NCBI RefSeq assembly: GCF_006438785.1
Contig: NZ_RCZB01000004.1
Location: 315,810 to 379,809 of the forward strand
Reading direction: 5' to 3'
DNA: 64,000 nt
From: Rhodanobacter glycinis
Lineage (GTDB): Bacteria > Pseudomonadota > Gammaproteobacteria > Xanthomonadales > Rhodanobacteraceae
In this document: piece by piece, positions 18,069 to 26,512 of the stretch
Layout: each line of letters starts with the position of its first letter
How positions within the stretch are numbered: position 1 is the first letter of the stretch
The notes under the pieces: model-generated
The model's database searches: none
Seen by the model: the letters and a program-made list of their open reading frames with translations, nothing else
What the model was told of the DNA's origin: nothing
Made by a program: the position numbers and the translations under genes

Positions 18069-18649
18069 GGCAATTTCTCCCTGTGGATGGATGTCTCTCC
18101 CGCCAGGGCGGGGAGCACGTTGCGCAGCTTGACCCGCGCATGGAACAGACGCGCCTTCACGGTGCCCACGGGGCACTGCATGATGACAGCGACTTCATCC
18201 AGGGTATGACCGACGCCATAGACCAGTTCGATCACCACCCGTTGATCCGCCGACAGGCGATCGAGCCCCTTGCCCAGCCAGTCGCGCAGCTCGCGATCTT
18301 CATCCAGGTCATGGGCGGGCGTGCGCTGCTCGGGCAGGGTGTCGTCTTCGACCGGCTCGTCGCCGTGTTGCCGCAGCGCCTTCAGCCCGCAGCGATAGGC
18401 AATGCCCATGAGCCAGGTGGAAACGCGCGAATCGCCGTGGAAGGTGCCTGCTTTCTGCCAGGCGATCCAGAAACAGTCGTTGATGACTTCCTCAATGACG
18501 TCGCCGCGCCGCGTCAGGCGGGACAGGAAGCGGCACAGCCTTCCGTGATAGCTGCGGTACAGCACACCCAGCGCGGCGCGATCGCCCGCCGACATGCGCT
18601 GGAGCAGCATGCGGTCGGTGGCATCCGCATCGATATCGGCGTCGTTCAT
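18065..18649 (-). CDS. ECF RNA polymerase sigma factor, likely regulator of the glycan/cytochrome regulon
   Basis: A 194-residue ECF sigma factor. Region 2 runs from LYRSYHGRLCRFLSRLTR to VSTWLMGIAYRCGLKALR. Region 4 runs from LSADQRVVIELVYGVGHT to PVGTVKARLFHARVKLR. The start is ATG 18649. It has its own copy of the CAACC-N16-GTACTTA element 38 nt upstream, as expected for autoregulation, and six more copies lie in front of the cytochrome, polysaccharide, radical SAM, kinase-like and ABC units of this window. The operon order is sigma, membrane anti-sigma, subtilase lipoprotein. Confidence 0.92.
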   Translation of the reverse strand: MNDADIDADATDRMLLQRMSAGDRAALGVLYRSYHGRLCRFLSRLTRRGDVIEEVINDCFWIAWQKAGTFHGDSRVSTWLMGIAYRCGLKALRQHGDEPVEDDTLPEQRTPAHDLDEDRELRDWLGKGLDRLSADQRVVIELVYGVGHTLDEVAVIMQCPVGTVKARLFHARVKLRNVLPALAGETSIHREKLP

Positions 18650-18687
18650 GGGTTCGGACAGGTCGTCGGATCGTGGTGGTCCGTTAC

Positions 18688-18718
18688 GTAAGTACCGTAT
18701 CAGCGCAAGAAGGTTGCC
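18688..18718 (-). promoter_or_regulatory. Candidate ECF promoter, site 1 (autoregulatory)
   Basis: On the minus strand GGCAACC, 16 nt, then GTACTTAC. It lies 38 nt upstream of the ECF sigma ATG and has the same layout as six other intergenic sites. It is the only copy with GTAC in place of GCAC. Confidence 0.65.
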
Positions 18719-18725
18719 TCTGCAT

Positions 18726-19562
18726 TCAAAAGGAGCGCGAAATCGTCGCGACCCAGGGGGAAGCGCCCAGATAACCCGATTGTCGACGTGTTGCCGGGTC
18801 GGCCATGATGCGATCGAGCTCGATCCGCCAGGATCCGCTGGCCCACAGTAGTCCCACGTGACCGTACCTGCTCAGGCCAGTGCTGTCGTGGCGGTAAGGC
18901 CTCGAGTGAGCGTAGCGATAAGGCCGGTAGGGCGCGGCAAGGGATTGGGCGACGCCCGCCCCGGCGGAAACGGAAAAATGTTCCGCCAATGGCCAATGGA
19001 GGCTGAGGTCGGCGGCACCACGCGGCCGGTGGCCCTCCGCGCCCAGGACGTAGATGGCCGAGACGCCCAGGGTCAGCACGTCCCGATAGGTCCAGTTGAG
19101 CCCTGCTTCGGTGCGATCGGAGGTTCCGGAACGGTTGCCGGTGGAATACCGGTAGTAGAGCAGGCTCGCCTGCATCTGCCAGTCATCGGACAGCGACCAG
19201 TGGCGGGACGCCTGGACGAGCGCTTCGGCCAGACGGCTCGGCGAACGCACCACGGCAGCTCCCGACAGGCCCACCGACCAGCCTGCCGGAAAAGTCAAGG
19301 ACGCAGCCCCCTGCACGATAGGCGTGTTGCCGGTGATCGCCTGGCCCCGGTCAACCAGCTGCGAACTCAGTGCCACGGTGCCATTGAAGGTGGTCGATTG
19401 GGCACGCAGTGCCGGGGAAAGGCAGATGCCGACGGCCCATAAGGTGAAACCAAGGGCCGTACGGGTAATGAATTCGCCCCGGTTCGCACCATCGAGGCGG
19501 CGGGAACGAACGGGACGATCGCGCAAACACATCGCCGCGCGCGGGAAGCGATAGTCCGTCAT
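18726..19562 (-). CDS. TorF-like putative outer membrane beta-barrel protein
   Basis: About 278 residues. The N-terminus (FTLWAVGICLSPALRAQ) looks like a signal peptide after a basic stretch. The mature part begins FNGTVALSSQLVDRGQAITG, typical of the TorF/gcw_chp family of small porin-like proteins. It continues with alternating polar and aromatic strands and ends with a C-terminal Phe (WVATISRSF), a signal for outer membrane insertion. The first ATG is at 19562; the true start may be slightly downstream. It lies between the cytochrome operon and the ECF operon. Transport role unknown. Confidence 0.65.
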   Translation of the reverse strand: MTDYRFPRAAMCLRDRPVRSRRLDGANRGEFITRTALGFTLWAVGICLSPALRAQSTTFNGTVALSSQLVDRGQAITGNTPIVQGAASLTFPAGWSVGLSGAAVVRSPSRLAEALVQASRHWSLSDDWQMQASLLYYRYSTGNRSGTSDRTEAGLNWTYRDVLTLGVSAIYVLGAEGHRPRGAADLSLHWPLAEHFSVSAGAGVAQSLAAPYRPYRYAHSRPYRHDSTGLSRYGHVGLLWASGSWRIELDRIMADPATRRQSGYLGASPWVATISRSF

Positions 19563-19657
19563 GAGCAAGTCATCGGTTCATTACTTGAACGATCCATGCT
19601 GGCGCGGCCAGTGCCCATGCCACTCCCGATCGATTCGGCGCAGGCCAAGGAAGATCA

Positions 19658-20047
19658 TCAGTGCAGCGTGCCAAGGTACGAAATGAGATCGTCCAGATCC
19701 TTGGCGTCGGTGAGGCCATCGTATTTCATTTTGGTGCCGGGATCGGCTTGTCTTGCCGGCTGCGACAAATAACTGCGCAGCTTTTCCGGCGTCCAGACCC
19801 AGTCGTTTCGCCCGCGCAGGGCATCCGAATACGAGTAATCCGGCAACGTAGCCGCCTTGCGCCCCACGATGCCGAAAAGGCTGGGGCCTTTTTTATTGCG
19901 TCCCTCCCGGATGCTGTGACACTCGGCGCACTCCGACTTGAAGACATCCGACCCGGCGGCGGCCTCGGCGGCATGGACAGGAAGAGCAGCCAGCACCCAG
20001 CCGAAAACGAGTACAGCGGCGGACAGCCCCAAAGGCAATTTCGTCAT
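19658..20047 (-). CDS. Periplasmic class I monoheme cytochrome c
   Basis: The protein has 129 residues with a signal peptide (AAVLVFGWVLAALPVHA). One heme c site, C40-x2-C43-H44 (ECAECHS), is followed by GPSLFGIVGRKA. The probable axial Met is M107 in PGTKMKYDG, the layout of mitochondrial-type cytochrome c2. The ATG at 20047 is 2 nt past the stop of the cytochrome-porin gene. As third gene of a b561/cytochrome-porin operon it is the natural soluble shuttle between inner and outer membrane partners. Confidence 0.9.
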   Translation of the reverse strand: MTKLPLGLSAAVLVFGWVLAALPVHAAEAAAGSDVFKSECAECHSIREGRNKKGPSLFGIVGRKAATLPDYSYSDALRGRNDWVWTPEKLRSYLSQPARQADPGTKMKYDGLTDAKDLDDLISYLGTLH

Positions 20048-20049
20048 TT

Positions 20050-21423
20050 CTAGAACGCCAGGCTCGCCGAAACCAGGAATGCATCGAGGTCGGCCGGCCG
20101 GGTTGTCGAAACGCCCGGCGGAGCGCCGAAGATGTTGTTCGTCGCGCCGTTGAACCGTGTGAAGCGGAACCACGTGGCGGCGATCTTCATGTTGGCCACG
20201 GAAGTGAACGAGTCATCCTTGCCGAACGGCGCCCAGAACACGCTGAGGAGATTGGCGGTGGTGTCGGGGTTGCCATACGGCCCGAAGCGGACCGCATCAC
20301 GCGTGCCGTTGCTCTCCAGGTGCGCAAGCTGCAGGCCATAGCTCTGCCTGAAGGTGTAGGTGACGCTCAGGGTTTCATCGTGCAGCGCGCCGCGCGGCAG
20401 GGCGGTGAAGCCAGGGGTGCCCGGGTCTGGCGGCGTGCTGCCGTACCGGCGTTTTTCGAGGATGTTCACATAGCTGAGCTGCACGATGTTTTCCCGGTTA
20501 CCGAGAAACTGGTAAGTCAGGTCGTAGCCCAGGTCGGTGAGTTTGTCCGACGATCCCCTGCGCTGAAGCTGGCGCCTGGTCGTCAGTCCCACGACGCCTA
20601 CCGAGAAGAACTGGCGCTTGAGATCCTTCATGTACGCGAAGCGGAAATAGCCGGTGTCGCCGATCTTGCCCGGGTCGCCCGAGATGGAATAACCGAGGTG
20701 ATCCTGCGTGGAAGTCGGCAGCGAGTTGTAGGTGCCCACTTCGCCATACCAGTCCGAGTCATATAGGCCGTAGACAGTGGCGCCAATGACACGGTAGGCG
20801 GGTGCGTTGGCGCTGGACAGTTTGAGGAAGGTGCCAGTGGGTCCTTGGCCACCGGGTGGCCCGAGGTTTGTCGCGGCGGGCAGCACGGCGATCGGATCGT
20901 CGAAGCTCGGACTGTTGTTGACGCTTACGCCCAGCGTCAGGTCCTTGCCGCCGAGCTTGAGTTCCCTGGCGACAAAGCGCAGATCGACATTGCGGAGTTT
21001 GGTGTTGTAGGTGTTGTGTCCGACACGATCGGCCTCGACCTTGACGTAACCGCCGACCTGATCGGTCAGGCGGCCGGCCAGGTAGAGGTCGGCCTCGGTG
21101 AGGTTCATGCTGCTCTCGCCACGGGCCGGTGCGGTATGCGTTTCGACCAACTGGGCAGACACCGGAATCTTGCCGCCGTTGCCGTCCGTATCGGTGTAGC
21201 CGTTCAACTTGAAGCGCATACCATAGGGCGTCAGATTCGGTCCGTTGCCGCCACCGCCGTACGCGCCGGCGTGACAGTCGGCACAGGCGGATCCGGTTTG
21301 TCGGGCATACACCGGAATGGCGTGAGCGGCGGTGCTGGCGAACAGCAGCAGCGCCGCAAGGCTGCAGTACAGCGTCACGATTCCGGAACGGAGATTCGCC
21401 CATCGGTGCGGAAAAGACGACAT
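20050..21423 (-). CDS. Fused monoheme cytochrome c-porin (Cyc2-like)
   Basis: The protein has 457 residues. A signal peptide ends at about AAHA (residue 34). IPVYARQTGSACADCH follows at once, with one heme site C47-x2-C50-H51, and then LTPYGMRFKLNGYT and a long run of amphipathic strands ending SASLAF, as in outer membrane barrels. An N-terminal single heme leading into a porin is the architecture of Cyc2-type outer membrane electron carriers, known as iron oxidases and found more widely in relatives of unknown substrate. It sits between a b-type cytochrome and a periplasmic cytochrome c. Whether electrons flow inward or outward cannot be read from sequence. Confidence 0.75.
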   Translation of the reverse strand: MSSFPHRWANLRSGIVTLYCSLAALLLFASTAAHAIPVYARQTGSACADCHAGAYGGGGNGPNLTPYGMRFKLNGYTDTDGNGGKIPVSAQLVETHTAPARGESSMNLTEADLYLAGRLTDQVGGYVKVEADRVGHNTYNTKLRNVDLRFVARELKLGGKDLTLGVSVNNSPSFDDPIAVLPAATNLGPPGGQGPTGTFLKLSSANAPAYRVIGATVYGLYDSDWYGEVGTYNSLPTSTQDHLGYSISGDPGKIGDTGYFRFAYMKDLKRQFFSVGVVGLTTRRQLQRRGSSDKLTDLGYDLTYQFLGNRENIVQLSYVNILEKRRYGSTPPDPGTPGFTALPRGALHDETLSVTYTFRQSYGLQLAHLESNGTRDAVRFGPYGNPDTTANLLSVFWAPFGKDDSFTSVANMKIAATWFRFTRFNGATNNIFGAPPGVSTTRPADLDAFLVSASLAF

Positions 21424-21476
21424 GAAGTCTCCTTAGTTGGGACAGGTGCGGCAGTGAAGTAAGGGCCACGCGCAGG

Positions 21477-22061
21477 TCAGCGACGGCGTCGCGGCAACAT
21501 CGTCCGCAGCACGCCGTCGCGCCGGACGAAGTGATGCCAGAGCGCTGCCGCGATGTGCAGCAAAATCAGTCCGAGCAATAGCCAGGCGGCATCCTGGTGC
21601 CACAACTGCAGGGCATCGGCGAGATCCTCGTCGGCGCCCACCAGCGCAGGCAGGGTCGCACCCAGCAGATGCACCGGCTTGCCTTGCGCATCGCTGAGCG
21701 CCCAGCCGAGCAGCGGCTGCGCGAGCAGCAACGCGTACAGGGCGACGTGAGTTAGCAGCGCCAGCAGTCGAATGAAGCGCGACGAATCGCTGTCGACCCG
21801 CAGCCTGCCCAGCCGCACGCGCAGGGCCACGCGGGCGAAGAAAAGCACGAGCACGAACAATCCGAAATGGCGATGTCCCTCGAGCAGCCACATGCGCAGT
21901 GCTCGCCCGGCGACCTGGTCGCGGGTCAGGATCAGCGCCGCCGCCAGCACCAGGCAAAACGCGGTGAGCCAGTGCAGGATCGCCAACTTCCTGGAGCGTA
22001 GTGGCGCTGCTTTTTCACCCGACCGATCGGGCGGGCGACGCAAATCGCCGATGTGAGGCAT
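21477..22061 (-). CDS. Cytochrome b561-family membrane protein
   Basis: About 194 residues with four hydrophobic helices (KLAILHWLTAFCLVLAAALI, HRHFGLFVLVLFFARVAL, LTHVALYALLLAQPLLGWAL, LLLGLILLHIAAALWHHF). Histidines suited to two b hemes lie in the helices (LHW, GHRH, LTH, LHI). In this family such proteins pass electrons from the quinone pool or dehydrogenases to periplasmic partners. I chose ATG 22061; the frame is open to 22169, so the N-terminus is uncertain. It is the first gene of the cytochrome operon, behind candidate ECF promoter site 2. Confidence 0.85.
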   Translation of the reverse strand: MPHIGDLRRPPDRSGEKAAPLRSRKLAILHWLTAFCLVLAAALILTRDQVAGRALRMWLLEGHRHFGLFVLVLFFARVALRVRLGRLRVDSDSSRFIRLLALLTHVALYALLLAQPLLGWALSDAQGKPVHLLGATLPALVGADEDLADALQLWHQDAAWLLLGLILLHIAAALWHHFVRRDGVLRTMLPRRRR

Positions 22062-22228
22062 GAGCACGACGTTGCCGCCACCTGCTGGCGGAGTTTTGTT
22101 CCCCAATCCCATACCTGGTGATGCCCCTGCGCGTTGTCGTCGTCGAACCGATTCCCGCGCATGCCCCACGACCAGCCTGGTCGCCGAAAGAGAGACTCAT
22201 GTGCAGCCCGAGAGTGACCTTGGTACGG

Positions 22229-22259
22229 ATGAGTGCCGGTTGCGCGATGAAAGGTTGCC
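22229..22259 (-). promoter_or_regulatory. Candidate ECF promoter, site 2 (cytochrome operon)
   Basis: Minus strand GGCAACC, 16 nt, then GCACTCAT. It reads toward the cytochrome b561 gene with a leader of roughly 160 nt. It is divergent from site 3, 80 nt away on the other strand. Confidence 0.65.
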
Positions 22260-22340
22260 TTCACCCGGCTCACTCTCCCGCTTCGCAGAGCCGGTCTTCA
22301 TCCGGCACTAGTCCATCGCATTGGCGCTGCCCGCCGGCGA

Positions 22341-22371
22341 CGCAACCTTTCGCCGGCCGTGCGGCACTCAG
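22341..22371 (+). promoter_or_regulatory. Candidate ECF promoter, site 3 (polysaccharide operon)
   Basis: Plus strand CGCAACC, 16 nt, then GCACTCAG. It ends 46 nt upstream of the FdtA-like start and is placed to drive the 22.4-30.7 kb operon. Confidence 0.65.
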
Positions 22372-22417
22372 CTAGGTAAGGGTGGTCATCTTCAAAATTC
22401 ACAGCCTGGCCTGGAAC

Positions 22418-22855
22418 ATGGAAATCGAGCGAATCCAGTTGCAGAAGCATGGCGATAGCCGCGGCATGCTCATCGCCTTGGAGCAGGATCGAAACGTGCC
22501 CTTCGAGATCCGGCGCGTGTACTACCTGTTCGCCACCAAGAGCGATGTGCATCGAGGCCGGCACGCACATCGCCGGCTCAATCAACTGGCGGTGACGGTG
22601 CGCGGCTCCGTCACCTTTCTGCTGGACGACGGCAGCGGCCCGGTGGCGGTCGTGCTCAACGATCCTTCGCAGGGGCTGTTGCTCGGCCGCATGGTATGGC
22701 GCGAGCTGTACGACTTCAGCGAGGATTGCGTGCTGATGGTGCTGGCCGATCAGTTGTACGACCAGAGCGACTACATCACCGACTACGCCGACTTCCTGCG
22801 CGAGGTCAACGGGACCCTGTACCCGCAGGACATGGCAGCATGTCTAGGCCGCTAG
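22418..22855 (+). CDS. fdtA: FdtA/QdtA-like dTDP-4-oxo-6-deoxyhexose 3,4-ketoisomerase
   Basis: A cupin-fold sugar ketoisomerase of 145 residues. It shows the family blocks GDSRGMLIALEQ, PFEIRRVYYLFATK, RGRHAHRRLNQ, LLDDG and MVWRELYDFSEDCVLMVLAD. It converts dTDP-4-oxo-6-deoxyglucose to the 3-oxo sugar, which an aminotransferase then aminates. Whether the product is the galacto (FdtA) or gluco (QdtA) isomer cannot be told by eye. I chose ATG 22418 because family members start about 13 residues before the DSRG motif; a GTG at 22382 is possible. The next gene starts 16 nt before its stop. Confidence 0.88.
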   Translation: MEIERIQLQKHGDSRGMLIALEQDRNVPFEIRRVYYLFATKSDVHRGRHAHRRLNQLAVTVRGSVTFLLDDGSGPVAVVLNDPSQGLLLGRMVWRELYDFSEDCVLMVLADQLYDQSDYITDYADFLREVNGTLYPQDMAACLGR

Positions 22856-23505
22856 TCCTTGTCGGCGCGGGCGAGTTCGCGCAGATTGCCTGCGAATACT
22901 TCGAACACGACAGCGACCGTGACGTGGTCGCTTTCAGCGTCGAGCGCGACTATCTCGTGCAGCCGATGCTGGCGGATCGCCCGGTGGTGGCCTACGAGAC
23001 CCTGGAGACGCACTACCCGCCGGCGGATGTCGATGTATTCGTCGCGATCCCGGCCAGCCAGCTCAACCGCGTGCGCACGCGCTTCTACCTGGATGCCAAG
23101 CGCAGGGGCTACCGGTTCGCCACCTACGTCAGCACGCGCGCCTTCGTGTGGCGCAATGCCGAGGTGGGCGAGAACAGCTTCATCTTCGAGGGCAATGTCA
23201 TCCAGCCCTTCGTGCGCATCGGCAACAACTGCATTCTGTGGAGCGGCAATCACGTGGGTCATCGCACGGTCGTGCACGACAACGTGTTCGTTTCCTCGCA
23301 TGCGGTGATTTCGGGCTATTGCGAGATCGGCCAGAGCAGCTTCATCGGCGTGAACTCCACCTTCAACGATCACGTGAAGGTCGCGCCCGACAACGTGATC
23401 GGCGCCGGTGCGCTGGTCACGCGCGACACCGAGCCGGGCCGGATCTACGTCGGCTCGCCGGCCAAGGCGGTGCCCGGCAAATCCAGCCTCGACGTGAGGC
23501 TTTGA
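22840..23505 (+). CDS. PglD/NeuD-like sugar acyltransferase
   Basis: The protein has 221 residues. An N-terminal Rossmann-like part (LVLVGAGEFAQIACEYFEHD) precedes a left-handed beta-helix made of hexapeptide repeats (FIFEGNVIQPFVRIGNNC, SSHAVISGYCEIGQSSFIGV, DNVIGAGALVTRDTEPG). This is the layout of PglD/NeuD N-acetyltransferases. Between an FdtA-like isomerase and an FdtB-like aminotransferase it most likely acylates the 3-amino group of the dTDP sugar to give a Fuc3NAc- or Qui3NAc-type residue. The start ATG 22840 overlaps the upstream gene. Confidence 0.88.
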   Translation: MSRPLVLVGAGEFAQIACEYFEHDSDRDVVAFSVERDYLVQPMLADRPVVAYETLETHYPPADVDVFVAIPASQLNRVRTRFYLDAKRRGYRFATYVSTRAFVWRNAEVGENSFIFEGNVIQPFVRIGNNCILWSGNHVGHRTVVHDNVFVSSHAVISGYCEIGQSSFIGVNSTFNDHVKVAPDNVIGAGALVTRDTEPGRIYVGSPAKAVPGKSSLDVRL

Positions 23506-23512
23506 AGAACGC

Positions 23513-24466
23513 ATGTTCGAGTGGGCCAAGAAGGGACTGGTGTTCGAAACCGCGCGCCATGGCGTGGGCGGCTGGATGCTCAACTCGGCGCTTACGCCCA
23601 CGCCCTGGCGCATCGACGAGGACACCATCCGGGTCTATGCGGGTTTTCGCGATGCCGATGGCGTTAGCCGCATCGGCTACGTCGACGTGCAGGCGAACGA
23701 TCCTGCGTCGATCGTGCGGGTCAGTGCCGAACCGGTACTCGACATCGGTCGGGACGGCTGCTTCGACGACAATGGCGTGATCCTCGGTGATGTCGTCGAA
23801 GCGCCGGGTGGCCTGCACATGTTCTATGTCGGTTTCCAGTGCGTGGCCAAGGCCAAGTTCCTGGCCTTCACCGGCCTGGCTGTTTCCACCGATGGTGGCG
23901 ATCATTTCCGGCGCGTGCAGGAAACGCCGATCCTGGGTCGCGCGCCCGGCCGCAGCACCATCGGCGCGGTGCATTCGGTCATCCACGAAAACGGTCGCTG
24001 GCGCATCTGGTATGCCGCTGGCGACGACTGGGAAACCATCGGTGGCCAGCCTTTTCCGCGCTACCACATTCGCTACGTGGAGACGGACGATCTCGGTGTC
24101 ATGCCGCGTGCAGACCATGTTTGCCTATTGCCGCGCGGCAGCGAGTATCGGATCGGCCGGCCGCGCGTGTACCGGCTCGGCGGCAGGTACGTCATGTACT
24201 TCACGCGCGGCAATCGCGGCAGGGAATATTTCCCCGGCGTGGCGTACAGCGACGACGGCATCCGGTGGGAGCGCCACGACGAGGCGCTTGGGATGACGTT
24301 GTCCGCCAGCGGCTGGGATTCGCTGGTCATCTGCTATCCCGCGCTGATCCGCCAGCGCGACAAGCTGCTGATGTTCTACAACGGCAACGACATGGGGCTG
24401 GATGGATTCGGCCTGGCCGAGGCCGACTGTGACCGCTTCGACGGTGATGCAAATGTTCACGGTTAG
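23513..24466 (+). CDS. Five-bladed beta-propeller glycosidase-like protein
   Basis: The protein has 317 residues. Repeated blades of the form RVYAGFRDADGVSRIGYVDV, MFYVGFQCVAKAKFL, RIWYAAGDDWE, YVMYFTRGNRGREYFPGVAY and MFYNGNDMGLDGFGLAEAD match the propeller fold of GH43/GH130-type enzymes. Such proteins recur in O-antigen clusters, where their activity is rarely known. No signal peptide is seen, so it acts in the cytoplasm, possibly on a nucleotide sugar or repeat unit. The next gene overlaps its end by about 14-20 nt. Confidence 0.65.
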   Translation: MFEWAKKGLVFETARHGVGGWMLNSALTPTPWRIDEDTIRVYAGFRDADGVSRIGYVDVQANDPASIVRVSAEPVLDIGRDGCFDDNGVILGDVVEAPGGLHMFYVGFQCVAKAKFLAFTGLAVSTDGGDHFRRVQETPILGRAPGRSTIGAVHSVIHENGRWRIWYAAGDDWETIGGQPFPRYHIRYVETDDLGVMPRADHVCLLPRGSEYRIGRPRVYRLGGRYVMYFTRGNRGREYFPGVAYSDDGIRWERHDEALGMTLSASGWDSLVICYPALIRQRDKLLMFYNGNDMGLDGFGLAEADCDRFDGDANVHG

Positions 24467-25385
24467 GCCCTATGCCCAGGCTGATTCGAGTGCCTGGGAT
24501 GCGCTGGTCGAGCGTTCCCGCAACGGCAACCTGCTGCACCGGCGCGGCTACATGGATTATCACGCCGACCGCTTCGTCGACCGGTCGTTGATGATCGAGC
24601 GCCACGGCGAAGTCGCGGCGGTTTTTCCCGCGAACATCCACGACCGCACCGCGACAAGCCATGGCGGCCTTACCTATGCCGGCCTCATAACGAGCGACGC
24701 CCTGCGCGCCGAATCGACGCTGGCGGTGTTCGGGCAGATCGGTGACCACTATCGCGCGCTTGGCGTGGAACGCCTCATCTACAAGGCGGTGCCGCATGTG
24801 TTTCATGCCTATCCCGCCGAAGAGGATCTGTATGCCTTGCATCGGCTGGGGGCGCAGCTGAAGCGCCGCGATCTTTCCTCGGTGATTCCGCTGCAGGAAG
24901 CATTTCACTTCACGCCGGGGCGCCGGCACGCCATCGACAAGGCGAAGAAGGCCGGCATCCGCGTGCAGGCTGATGCCGGCCTGGAAGATTTTCACGCTCT
25001 ACTTTCCGACGTGCTTCGCAGGCACAACGCCGTGCCCACCCACAGCCTGGCGGAGTTGCGCCTGCTGCAGGCCCGCTTCCCGCGGCACATCGTGCTGCAT
25101 GAGGCGCGTATCGGGGACCTCTTGCTGGCGGGTGTCCTCATCTACGATTTCGGTCGGATCGTGCATACGCAATACATGGCCGTCTCGGAACAGGGGCGGC
25201 GTCTGGACGCGCTCAGTTTCCTGCTGGCGGAGCTGATCGAACATACGTACGCGGCGCGGCTCCATTTCAGCTTCGGCATTTCGACCGAACAGGAAGGGCG
25301 CGTACTCAACGGCGGGCTGATCGCGCAGAAAGAGTATTTCGGCGCCCGCGCCGTCGTGCACGATGTCTACGAGTGGCGGCTGTGA
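24453..25385 (+). CDS. FemAB/GNAT-fold acyltransferase of the polysaccharide cluster
   Basis: About 310 residues. The C-terminal half has the GNAT signature seen in polysaccharide-associated FemAB-like proteins: [40 protein letters not shown] and [20 protein letters not shown] followed by QKEYFGAR. Relatives transfer amino acid or acyl groups onto sugars or peptidoglycan precursors, so it may add an acyl substituent to an amino sugar of this glycan. ATG 24453 and ATG 24447 are both possible. Its stop TGA shares a base with the next ATG. Confidence 0.72.
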   Translation: MFTVRPYAQADSSAWDALVERSRNGNLLHRRGYMDYHADRFVDRSLMIERHGEVAAVFPANIHDRTATSHGGLTYAGLITSDALRAESTLAVFGQIGDHYRALGVERLIYKAVPHVFHAYPAEEDLYALHRLGAQLKRRDLSSVIPLQEAFHFTPGRRHAIDKAKKAGIRVQADAGLEDFHALLSDVLRRHNAVPTHSLAELRLLQARFPRHIVLHEARIGDLLLAGVLIYDFGRIVHTQYMAVSEQGRRLDALSFLLAELIEHTYAARLHFSFGISTEQEGRVLNGGLIAQKEYFGARAVVHDVYEWRL

Positions 25386-26512
25386 TGGACACCGGCCTGA
25401 TGGATGTCCCGTTCCTCAGCCTCAAGGACGTCAATGCGCGCTACGCCGATGCGCTGAAGGCCGCGGCTGCGCGCGTCATCGACTCGGGCTGGTATGTGCT
25501 TGGCGAGGAACTGGCGGCCTTCGAACGCGAGTTCGCCGCCTGGTGCGGTGTGCGCCATGCCGTGGGCGTGGGCACCGGGCTGGATGCGTTGTCGCTGATC
25601 CTGCGCGGTTACAGGGAGCTCGGCGTCATCGAGGAAGGCGACGAGGTCATCCTGCCCGGCAATACCTTCATCGCCAGCTTTCTGGCGATTACCGAGAACC
25701 GGCTGGTGCCGGTGCCGGTGGAACCCGACCCGGCCAGTTTCAACCTGGATCCGGCTTGCGTGGAAGCGGCCATCGGGCCGCGCACCCGCGCGATCATGGC
25801 GGTGCATCTGTATGGCCAGCTGGCGGACATGCCAGCGCTGGCGGCGCTGGCCACGCGGCACCAACTGCTGTTGATCGAAGACGCGGCGCAGGCGCACGGC
25901 GCGATGCGCGACGGCCGCAAGGCCGGCGCGTTCGGCGACGCGGCGGCCTTCAGCTTTTTCCCGGCGAAGAATCTTGGCGCGCTGGGCGATGGCGGCGCGG
26001 TGGTGACCGATGACACCGCGCTGGCGCAGCGGATCGCGGCACTGCGCAACTACGGTTCCGAGGTGAAGTACCGCCACCTGTTCCAGGGGACCAACTCGCG
26101 CCTCGACGAAATGCAGGCCGCGATGCTGCGGGTGAAGCTGGGCTATCTCGACGACGACATCGCCTGGCGTCGCCGCGTGGCGCGCCGCTATCGCGACGGT
26201 ATCCGTCATCCGCAGATCCGGTTGCCGGAGGTGGCGCGGGAAGAACAGCACGCGTGGCATCTGTTCGTGGTTCGCTGCGCGCAGCGCGATGCGCTGCAGC
26301 GGCATCTGCAGTCGTGCGGCATCCAGACCCAGGTGCATTACCCGGTGCCGCCGCATCGGCAACCGGTGTATTCCACCCTGCGTCATGCCCATCTGCCGCT
26401 GACGGAACGATTGCACGATGAAGTGCTGAGCCTGCCGATGGGGCCGACCTTGCGCGATGACGAAGTGGATCGGGTGATCGAAGCCTGCCAAGCGTTCGAG
26501 TGTCCGCCATGA
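25385..26512 (+). CDS. fdtB: FdtB-like PLP-dependent sugar 3-aminotransferase (DegT/DnrJ/EryC1 family)
   Basis: The protein has 375 residues. It carries the family motifs: [16 protein letters not shown] near the N-terminus, [24 protein letters not shown] (PLP-binding Asp) and [17 protein letters not shown] with the PLP lysine. FdtB/QdtB enzymes transfer an amino group to C3 of dTDP-3-oxo-6-deoxyhexose. The FdtA-like gene three genes upstream supplies that substrate. The ATG at 25385 overlaps the previous stop (TGATG), and its stop overlaps the wzx start (ATGA). Confidence 0.9.
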   Translation: MDTGLMDVPFLSLKDVNARYADALKAAAARVIDSGWYVLGEELAAFEREFAAWCGVRHAVGVGTGLDALSLILRGYRELGVIEEGDEVILPGNTFIASFLAITENRLVPVPVEPDPASFNLDPACVEAAIGPRTRAIMAVHLYGQLADMPALAALATRHQLLLIEDAAQAHGAMRDGRKAGAFGDAAAFSFFPAKNLGALGDGGAVVTDDTALAQRIAALRNYGSEVKYRHLFQGTNSRLDEMQAAMLRVKLGYLDDDIAWRRRVARRYRDGIRHPQIRLPEVAREEQHAWHLFVVRCAQRDALQRHLQSCGIQTQVHYPVPPHRQPVYSTLRHAHLPLTERLHDEVLSLPMGPTLRDDEVDRVIEACQAFECPP

